A stretch of 5,818 bases of DNA. It comes from Candidatus Margulisiibacteriota bacterium. Its GTDB lineage: Bacteria > Margulisbacteria > WOR-1 > O2-12-FULL-45-9. Below are positions 1-5,512 of this stretch, piece by piece. Location: contig JAQTLJ010000085.1 in NCBI GenBank assembly GCA_028714935.1, forward strand, positions 1 to 5,818, given 5' to 3'. Below the pieces are notes generated by a model that saw only the letters and a program-made list of their open reading frames with translations, did no database searches and had not been told where the DNA came from. Position numbers and translations under genes: made by a program. Each line of letters opens with the position of its first letter. Position 1 is the first letter of the stretch.

Positions 1-1
1 G

Positions 2-1093
2 GTTGTCAGCCCCGGGGTTCATCTTGATCTACCCGTGCTAGAACGGGCGAAAAAGAATGGCACCCCGATCATTTCCGAGGTCGAACTGGCTTACCGCTTG
101 TTGAAAAAGCCGATCATCGCAGTCACCGGCACAAACGGGAAAACGACTACAGCTACGCTGATCGGTGAAATGCTAAGAGCGGGCGGCAAGCGGGTAGCAG
201 TAGCCGGCAATATCGGCGATCCTTTGGTGGCAGTCGACGATCCTGATCTGGACCTTATCGTCGCCGAGATTAGCAGTTATCAGCTGGAAACGACAATTGA
301 GTTTAAGCCATGGATCAGCGTGATCTTGAATATCCAGCCCGATCACCTTGAGCGGCACGGCTCGATGGATGAATATATCAAACAGAAAGCGCGTATCTTT
401 AGGAACCAAACAGGTGATGATTATCTGGTCTATAACCAGGATGATCCGGCGGTCGTGAAAATGGCAAAAATTGCCAAAGTCAAGCTGGTCGGTTTCACCA
501 AAGCTAAGCCGGGAATCATCACCCTTCCGCCCGAAGAGATAAAAATACCAGGAAAGCATAACCTGGAAAATTCTTTGGCCGCAGCATCCGTTGCGTATCT
601 TTGCGGAGTTTCTAAAGGAACAGTGGCAGAAGTGCTTAGGACATTCCCGGGGGTCGAACACCGGATCGTATATGCGGGAACGATCAATGGCGTTGAGTTC
701 TATAATGATTCTAAAGGGACAAACCCTGATTCGACCCTGGTAGCGATCGATACTTTCCCCGGCAGAGGGATAGTTTTGATCTTAGGGGGGAGGGATAAAG
801 GGACAGATCTGGCCCCTTTAGTTCAAAAGGTTAAACAGAAAGTAAAAGCGGTTGTCTTGGTCGGAGAAGCGGCTAAAAGATTTGAGTCGGCTTTGAAAGG
901 CGGGGGATTTAAGTCTATTTATCACTCAGGCTTTTCGCTGCCGGACGCAGTCAAAAGATCGTTGGAACTGGCTGCCGGGAGCGACCTGGTCCTCTTTTCT
1001 CCCGCCTGCGCCAGTTTTGACATGTTCAAGAATTTTGAAGAGCGCGGCCGGGCTTTCAAGTCATTGGTAAGAGGTTTGCAGCCGAATGCGTAA
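2..1093 (+). CDS. murD: UDP-N-acetylmuramoyl-L-alanine--D-glutamate ligase MurD (5'-partial)
   Basis: Cytoplasmic ATP-dependent Mur ligase that adds D-Glu to UDP-MurNAc-L-Ala. The reading frame is open to the left edge, and its first visible residues, VVSPGV, are the conserved SPG motif late in the MurD N-terminal UDP-binding domain. The gene therefore starts upstream. The GTG at 35 is an internal Val codon, not the start. About 363 residues are visible against a usual 440-460, so roughly 80-90 are missing. Numbering visible residues from base 2: P-loop TGTNGKTT 42-49; GNIG 69-72; EISSYQLE 89-96; NIQPDHLERH 110-119; Lys129 in the YIKQKAR stretch is the likely carbamylated lysine; HNLEN 186-190; NDSKGTNPDST 235-245; LGGRDKG 261-267; and the C-terminal FSPACASFDMF 332-342. 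Central and C-terminal ligase domains are complete. The stop overlaps the ftsW start by 8 nt (ATGCGTAA). The assignment is secure from motifs and neighbours. Confidence 0.97.
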   Translation, partial: VVSPGVHLDLPVLERAKKNGTPIISEVELAYRLLKKPIIAVTGTNGKTTTATLIGEMLRAGGKRVAVAGNIGDPLVAVDDPDLDLIVAEISSYQLETTIEFKPWISVILNIQPDHLERHGSMDEYIKQKARIFRNQTGDDYLVYNQDDPAVVKMAKIAKVKLVGFTKAKPGIITLPPEEIKIPGKHNLENSLAAASVAYLCGVSKGTVAEVLRTFPGVEHRIVYAGTINGVEFYNDSKGTNPDSTLVAIDTFPGRGIVLILGGRDKGTDLAPLVQKVKQKVKAVVLVGEAAKRFESALKGGGFKSIYHSGFSLPDAVKRSLELAAGSDLVLFSPACASFDMFKNFEERGRAFKSLVRGLQPNA

Positions 1094-2180
1094 ACCCAGC
1101 ATAGATTATCTGTTCCTTTTTGCCGTTATTGCCTTGACGGCCATTGGCTTGATCATGGTCTTTTCGGCCAGCCCGACGATGGCTTTAAAGCTCGGCGACA
1201 GCTACCTTTTCCTGAAAAAACAGATACTTTACATTTTACTGGGTTTTGCGGCGCTTTATTTCGGACTTCGTCTCGATCTGGGAAGTCTTAAAAAGTGGGC
1301 GGTATATATTTTTGCCGCTTCGGTCCTGCTTTTACTCCTGGTTTATATACCGGGCGTCGGCCGGAAGATCAGCGGCGCGGCGCGCTGGATCGATCTCTTG
1401 ATCTTTACCTTCCAGCCGTCGGAATTGATCAAGTTCACGACGGTTCTTTTGTTGGCCAGTCTTCTGGCTAAAATGGGGGAAAAAATAAAAGATTTTCTGC
1501 AAGGACTGGTCCCTTTATTGATCGTGGTCGGGATCGTTGCTGCCCTGATCGTTGCCCAGCCGGACCTGGGGACAGCGCTGACTATTTTGGTGACCGCTTT
1601 TATCCTGTTGTTTGTGGCCGGAGCGAAAAACGTCCATCTGGCGTCGCTCGGGGGGATAGGGATTTTAGGGGTATTGGCAATTTCTCTTGCCAGCCCATAT
1701 CGTCTGCGGCGCCTGCTGGCTTTTATCGATCCCTGGAAGGACCCCCAGGGTATCGGTTTTCAGGTGATCCAATCGCTTTTAGCGGTGGGGTCGGGCGGTA
1801 TTTTTGGGGTTGGGCTGGGCGCCTCGCGCCAGAAATTCTTTTATCTGCCGCAGCAGTTCACTGATTTTATCTTTGCGATCCTCTGCGAAGAAACGGGCTT
1901 GATCGGAGCGGCTACGGTGGTCGTTCTTTTTATCATTTTTGCCGGGCGTGGGATAAGGATCGCTTTTTCCGCGGCTGATCATTTTAATTATTTGTTAGCG
2001 TCCGGCCTGGTTTCCTGGTTAACACTGCAGGCATTGATGAATATCATGGTCGTTTTAGGATTGATCCCGACGACCGGCATCCCGCTGCCGTTCATCAGTT
2101 ACGGCGGCACGGCCACCATTGTGAACCTCTTCGCGGTCGGCATTGTCCTTAATATCTCTCTGCAGGCGAAAAAAACATGA
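1086..2180 (+). CDS. ftsW: Septal peptidoglycan glycosyltransferase FtsW (SEDS family)
   Basis: Integral membrane SEDS protein that polymerises lipid II at the division septum with a partner class B PBP. The 364 residues are mostly hydrophobic, with about ten plausible membrane segments (roughly 7-27, 46-62, 71-88, 115-130, 139-158, 160-178, 183-203, 262-288, 303-325, 340-359). The large extracytoplasmic loop lies at about 204-261. SEDS motifs are present: QPSEL 110-114, AQPDLGT 157-163, TDFIFAI 259-265 and LPFISYGG 334-341. Asp260 corresponds to the proposed catalytic aspartate (E. coli FtsW D297). The residue before TDF is Phe, where many FtsW proteins have His. The length is short for FtsW (about 400) and close to RodA, but the position between murD and murG favours FtsW. 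The start is supported by a Shine-Dalgarno-like TAAGAGGT at 1068-1075, about 11 nt upstream of the ATG, and by the 8-nt overlap with murD. The stop overlaps the murG start as ATGA. Confidence 0.94.
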   Translation: MRKPSIDYLFLFAVIALTAIGLIMVFSASPTMALKLGDSYLFLKKQILYILLGFAALYFGLRLDLGSLKKWAVYIFAASVLLLLLVYIPGVGRKISGAARWIDLLIFTFQPSELIKFTTVLLLASLLAKMGEKIKDFLQGLVPLLIVVGIVAALIVAQPDLGTALTILVTAFILLFVAGAKNVHLASLGGIGILGVLAISLASPYRLRRLLAFIDPWKDPQGIGFQVIQSLLAVGSGGIFGVGLGASRQKFFYLPQQFTDFIFAILCEETGLIGAATVVVLFIIFAGRGIRIAFSAADHFNYLLASGLVSWLTLQALMNIMVVLGLIPTTGIPLPFISYGGTATIVNLFAVGIVLNISLQAKKT

Positions 2181-3247
2181 AGATCGTCATCGTTGCCGGC
2201 GGCACCGGCGGGCATATTTACCCGGGGATAGCTATCGCGCAAGAGATCAGGCGGAGAGAGCCGAAAGCATCTATCCTTTTTCTGGGGAGTGAAGAGGGCT
2301 TAGAAAAAGACCTGGTCGCCAGGGAAGGGTATCAGATCAAGCTGATCAAAGCCAGGGCCTTGCTCCGCAAATTTTCATATAAAGCTTTGTCCGCTCCTTT
2401 TATTTCTACGGTCGGTTTTTTTCAATCCTTGAAGATACTGAAAGAATTCTCGCCTGGGGTTTTGATCTCGACCGGCGGCTACGCCAGCCTGCCGGTGGTT
2501 TTGGCGGCGAAACTGCTTGGCATTCCCATTTATATTCACGAGCAAAATGTGTTGCCGGGCGCAGTTAACCGTTTTTGCCGCCGTTTAGCCAGTAAAGTTT
2601 TTCTGACTTTTAAAGAATCGCTGCAATACATTCAAGGCGAGGTGGTTGGTAATCCGGTGCGCCGAGAGATAATTGAAGCCGATCGGGATCAAGCGCGTGA
2701 TAAACTTAAGATCAAGGGGCGGATGATCCTGATCATCGGAGGAAGCCAGGGGTCCAGGAAGATGAACCAAGCGATCATTGGCGCTTTAGACCGGCTCCCG
2801 AAGGATGTGCAGATATTCCATATTATCGGGAACCGTGATTTTAATTGGGTCAGGCAACAATTAGACGGGAGAAAGATCGCAGGCTACAATCCAATTTCAT
2901 ATTTATACGACATGTCGGCTGTTATCGCGGCCGCCGACCTGGTCGTCAGCCGGGCCGGCGCGACTGCGATCGCAGAGTTTTTAGTCAGGGGGATCCCCAT
3001 GATCCTGGTCCCTTTTCCTTATGCGGCGGAAGATCATCAGCGCTTGAATGCCAAGGTTATCGCCGATAACGGTGGGGCGGTGGTGGTTGAAGACAGTGAA
3101 TTTAAGCCGGAAAAATTTAGTGAACTGATAGACGGGAAAGCTTTGGATTATGATAAAATGAAAGCCGCTGTTCGCCGGCTGGCAACCCAACAATTGTTGG
3201 GAAGGCCGGAGGCGGCGGAAAGGATCGTTAATTTTATCTATGGCTGA
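2177..3247 (+). CDS. murG: UDP-GlcNAc:undecaprenyl-PP-MurNAc-pentapeptide GlcNAc transferase MurG
   Basis: GT-B glycosyltransferase on the inner face of the membrane that transfers GlcNAc to lipid I, giving lipid II, the substrate of FtsW encoded just upstream. The 356 residues match the family length (about 355-365). The N-terminal glycine loop GGTGGHIYPG is at 8-17, with the conserved His at 13. Further motifs are STGGYAS 98-104, HEQN 121-124, GNPVR 158-162 and GGSQGSRKMNQ 188-198. The UDP-GlcNAc site motif SRAGATAIAE is at 258-267, with Glu267 the likely ribose-binding residue. PFPYAAEDHQRLNA 279-292 carries the conserved Gln288 and Asn291. The ATG is fixed by the ATGA overlap with ftsW. 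There is no strong Shine-Dalgarno upstream, so translational coupling is inferred. The C-terminal codons (residues about 336-343, ATQQLLGR) are written over a 23-nt DNA repeat that recurs in murC. The last 8 nt overlap murC. Confidence 0.97.
   Translation: MKIVIVAGGTGGHIYPGIAIAQEIRRREPKASILFLGSEEGLEKDLVAREGYQIKLIKARALLRKFSYKALSAPFISTVGFFQSLKILKEFSPGVLISTGGYASLPVVLAAKLLGIPIYIHEQNVLPGAVNRFCRRLASKVFLTFKESLQYIQGEVVGNPVRREIIEADRDQARDKLKIKGRMILIIGGSQGSRKMNQAIIGALDRLPKDVQIFHIIGNRDFNWVRQQLDGRKIAGYNPISYLYDMSAVIAAADLVVSRAGATAIAEFLVRGIPMILVPFPYAAEDHQRLNAKVIADNGGAVVVEDSEFKPEKFSELIDGKALDYDKMKAAVRRLATQQLLGRPEAAERIVNFIYG
3183..3205. repeat. 23-nt exact repeat with 16-bp palindrome, copy 1 (in murG)
   Basis: The perfect palindrome CCCAACAATTGTTGGG occupies 3186-3201. 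Identity with the second copy covers 23 nt (3183-3205). It lies about 45 nt before the murG stop and is read there as ATQQLLGR. The function is unknown. It could be a protein-binding site, an RNA hairpin (6-bp stem, AAUU loop), or a remnant of a small dispersed palindromic repeat. Confidence 0.8.
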
Positions 3248-4643
3248 TCTTGACATGCAGAGAGTGAAAAATATCCATATGGTCGGCGTTGGCGGCTGCG
3301 GCATGTCAGGCATTGCCAAGATCCTGTGTGAGATGAGTTTTAAGGTCAGCGGTTCGGATGTCCGGGAAGGGCCGAACACTATCAGGCTTAAAGACCTGGG
3401 AGTAAAGATCAATATCGGCCATGATGCGGCCAATGTCCGCGAAGCCGACCTGCTTATTTATTCTTCGGCGGTGACAGCGGAGAATGTTGAGCTGGTCGAA
3501 GCGGGAGGAAAGGGGATACCGATCATTAAAAGGGCGGAAATGCTGGCCTGGATCATGGACCAGAGCGAAAACAGGATCGCGATCGCCGGCACGCACGGCA
3601 AGACGACAACGACCGCCATGATATCCAAGGTGCTCGATGCCGGTAAGTTTAACCCAACCTACTTTATCGGCTGCGACATGGATTATATTGAAGGGAACGC
3701 GAAGCTGGGCAACGGGAAATACGCGGTGGCGGAAGCTGATGAGTCTGACAGTTCATTCTTATATCTTTCGCCGACCATTGAAGTGATCACCAATATCGAA
3801 GATGACCACATGGAGCGTTTCGGTTCGATGGCGACACTGATCGAAACCTTCGAAGAATTCGCCCGGCGGCTTGCTGATAATGGTTTTATTTTGGTTGACG
3901 CTACCAATCCCAATAATCAGGAGCTGATGAAAAAGGTCGGCGCCCGGTTCATCACTTACGGCTTGAGCGGCAAAGCCCAATATACCGCGGATCATTTGCG
4001 TTTTGATCAATTCACTTCTCGTTTCACTCTACTGCGCTCAGGCGAAAAAATCGGCGAGGTTGAACTTGCTGTTCCCGGCTGGCAGAATGTCTTGAACAGC
4101 CTGCCGGTTTTTGCGATCAGTTTTGAACTTGGTTTGGATTTTAACACGATCGCCGGCGCATTAAGGACGTTTGTCGGCGCCCGCCGCCGCTTCCAGACAG
4201 TTGGGGAAGAAAGGAACATACTGATTATCGATGATTATGCCCACCATCCGACCGAGGTCAAAGCGACACTGTCGGCCGCCAGGTCGGGTTGGCCGGGCAG
4301 AAGGATAATTTGCGTTTTCCAGCCGCACCGATATTCCCGCACTCTGCTTTTGAAAGATCAGTTCGGCCTGGCTTTCCCGGACGCCGATATAGTATATATC
4401 ACCGATATTTATGCCGCTTCAGAAAAGCCGATCCCGGGGATCTCGGGGAAATCGATCGCCGACCGTATCAACCCAACAATTGTTGGGAAGGGAAAAGAAG
4501 TTATTTATGAACCGAGAAAAGAGAAGATAGTTGATTGTTTGATGGATGCGGCCAAGGAAGGCGATCTTATCTTAACTATGGGGGCCGGCGATATTTATAC
4601 TGTCGGCAAAGAATTGTTATCGAGGTTGAAAATAGGCAAATGA
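3240..4643 (+). CDS. murC: UDP-N-acetylmuramate--L-alanine ligase MurC
   Basis: Cytoplasmic ATP-dependent ligase that attaches L-Ala to UDP-MurNAc, the first amino-acid addition of the stem peptide. The 467 residues fit the family. Rossmann loop GVGGCGMSGIA is at 16-26, SSAV 75-78, ATP P-loop GTHGKTTTT 117-125, and the MurC-type EADESDSSF 165-173. TNIEDDHME is at 184-192, RRRFQTVGE 315-323, DDYAHHPTE 331-339, FQPHRYSRT 360-368, SEKPIPG 394-400 and GAGDIYTVG 448-456. These separate MurC from MurD, MurE, MurF and Mpl. One deviation: the usual HN motif after the central domain reads PGWQNVLN (279-286), with Gln282 where His is typical. The ATG at 3240 overlaps the murG stop by 8 nt (ATGGCTGA). 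A GGAAAGGA at 3217-3224 is the only Shine-Dalgarno-like sequence, and at 15 nt it is far from the start. The internal ATG at 3255 has no better site. Residues about 410-417 (INPTIVGK) lie over the second copy of the 23-nt repeat. Confidence 0.97.
   Translation: MADLDMQRVKNIHMVGVGGCGMSGIAKILCEMSFKVSGSDVREGPNTIRLKDLGVKINIGHDAANVREADLLIYSSAVTAENVELVEAGGKGIPIIKRAEMLAWIMDQSENRIAIAGTHGKTTTTAMISKVLDAGKFNPTYFIGCDMDYIEGNAKLGNGKYAVAEADESDSSFLYLSPTIEVITNIEDDHMERFGSMATLIETFEEFARRLADNGFILVDATNPNNQELMKKVGARFITYGLSGKAQYTADHLRFDQFTSRFTLLRSGEKIGEVELAVPGWQNVLNSLPVFAISFELGLDFNTIAGALRTFVGARRRFQTVGEERNILIIDDYAHHPTEVKATLSAARSGWPGRRIICVFQPHRYSRTLLLKDQFGLAFPDADIVYITDIYAASEKPIPGISGKSIADRINPTIVGKGKEVIYEPRKEKIVDCLMDAAKEGDLILTMGAGDIYTVGKELLSRLKIGK
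4469..4491. repeat. 23-nt exact repeat with 16-bp palindrome, copy 2 (in murC)
   Basis: This is the same 23 nt as at 3183-3205, with the palindrome at 4472-4487. It lies about 155 nt before the murC stop, in a different reading frame relative to the repeat (INPTIVGK). Protein conservation therefore does not explain the identity. It falls in a part of MurC between the SEKPIPG and GAGDI motifs that varies between species. Confidence 0.8.
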
Positions 4644-5512
4644 GATTATTGCGCAATGAGCCTTTAAAAAAGCATACTTCTTTCAGGATCGGCGGTCCGG
4701 CCGACTATTTTTGTATTCCCAGGAACATGGCAGAGTTAAAGGACGCCCTGGTTTTTGCGCGGGAACGGGGGCTTGGTACGGTGATCATTGGGGCGGGCAC
4801 GAATCTGCTGGTGCTTGACCAGGGATTCCGGGGCGTGGTCGTGAAACTGGCGGGGGGATTGAACTGGATCAGGGTAAATGGGGGAAGGATTGAAGTTGGG
4901 GCGGGAGTCCACATCGCGAAATTACTGCAGGTCTTGGGCAATAAAAAATTAGGCGGCCTGGAATTCCTGGCCGGCATTCCCGGTACGGTCGGTGGGGCAA
5001 TCGTGATGAACGCCGGGGCCTGGGGGAAAGAAATAGCTGACTATGTTGAACAAGTCCTGGTCATTGATCGGGCCGGCCGGCAAAAGATATTGAAACGCAG
5101 GGTGCTCGGTTTTGGTTACCGCCGCAGCCGGCTGCAGGGGAGCCGGTGGATCCTTGCCCAGGTGGTTTTAAAATTAAGGAAAAAAAAGCGGGGGCTTATC
5201 CGCAGGAAGGTCAGGGAGAATCTAATAAAAAGAAAAGCGGCCCAGCCGCTGGGAATACCCAATTGCGGCAGCGTATTCAAAAACCCGAAAGGTGACTTTG
5301 CCGGGCGGTTGATCCAGGAGGCGGGCTGCAAAGGGATGAGGATCGGCGACGCCCAGGTTTCGGCCAAGCACGCTAATTTTATCGTTAATCTTGGCGATGC
5401 CAGGGCGAGAGACGTCATAAAATTAATGACCAGTGTCCAAAAAAAAGTCAAAGACCGGTTTAAAATCAGGCTTGAGCCGGAGATAAAAATTATGGTAAAA
5501 TCACCATCATGA
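4640..5512 (+). CDS. murB: UDP-N-acetylenolpyruvoylglucosamine reductase MurB
   Basis: FAD-dependent cytoplasmic reductase that converts UDP-GlcNAc-enolpyruvate to UDP-MurNAc, the substrate of MurC encoded just upstream. With the ATG at 4640 the protein has 290 residues, close to the shorter (type II) MurB class and well below E. coli MurB (about 340). HTSFRIGGPAD is at 12-22, FAD-binding GAGTNLLVLD 51-60, GIPGTVGGAIVMNAGAWG 112-129, and an FGYRRS motif 158-163. NCGSVFKNP is at 208-216, with Ser211 the likely proton donor, then HANFIVN 244-250 and LEPEI 278-282 with Glu281 the likely second catalytic residue. The open frame extends upstream to a TTG at 4535, but those 35 extra codons lie wholly inside murC and resemble no MurB N-terminus. 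The ATG at 4640 forms an ATGA overlap with the murC stop, like other junctions here. Upstream Shine-Dalgarno signals are weak, so coupling is inferred. Codons are rich in G runs and AGG/AGA arginine. The stop overlaps the next gene as ATGA. Confidence 0.96.
   Translation: MRLLRNEPLKKHTSFRIGGPADYFCIPRNMAELKDALVFARERGLGTVIIGAGTNLLVLDQGFRGVVVKLAGGLNWIRVNGGRIEVGAGVHIAKLLQVLGNKKLGGLEFLAGIPGTVGGAIVMNAGAWGKEIADYVEQVLVIDRAGRQKILKRRVLGFGYRRSRLQGSRWILAQVVLKLRKKKRGLIRRKVRENLIKRKAAQPLGIPNCGSVFKNPKGDFAGRLIQEAGCKGMRIGDAQVSAKHANFIVNLGDARARDVIKLMTSVQKKVKDRFKIRLEPEIKIMVKSPS
5472..5501 (+). promoter_or_regulatory. Candidate internal sigma70-type promoter for the transketolase gene
   Basis: Within the 3' end of murB there is a TTGAGC at 5472-5477 (4 of 6 matches to the -35 consensus). 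It is followed by an 18-nt spacer and an extended -10, TGgTAAAAT, at 5493-5501 (TAAAAT matches TATAAT at 5 of 6). Transcription would start near 5508, one base before the transketolase ATG. The match is by eye only, in a fairly AT-rich stretch, and murB codons also constrain these bases. Confidence 0.35.

Noticed and set aside
173..661. 162-codon antisense open frame opposite murD
   Set aside because: It is opposite conserved MurD motifs, and its translation is Cys/His/Phe-rich without domain signatures. It is treated as a shadow frame. The 150-codon antisense frame at 2981-3433 is rejected for the same reason.
35..1093. GTG at 35 as the start of murD
   Set aside because: The frame stays open to base 2, and the upstream codons encode VVSPGV, a conserved internal MurD motif. 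The true start lies outside the window.
2989..2998. GGGGATCCCC 10-bp palindrome in murG
   Set aside because: It is a single copy, it is explained by the codons for Gly-Ile-Pro in a conserved MurG segment, and it fits the general GATC excess.
3250..3278. Perfect TTGACA at 3250-3255 as the -35 of an internal promoter
   Set aside because: The best -10 at proper spacing is TATCCA, which matches the consensus poorly. The site is also already inside the murC coding sequence, so it would not serve murC.
4535..4639. TTG-initiated extension giving a 325-residue MurB
   Set aside because: The 35 extra codons lie entirely within murC and do not resemble a MurB N-terminus. The ATG at 4640 gives a normal-length protein and the ATGA overlap seen at other junctions.
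5236..5253. GC-rich hairpin (AGCGGC-CCA-GCCGCT) in murB as a terminator or attenuator
   Set aside because: No T tract follows, the stem is only 6 bp, and the bases encode the conserved AAQPLG segment of MurB.
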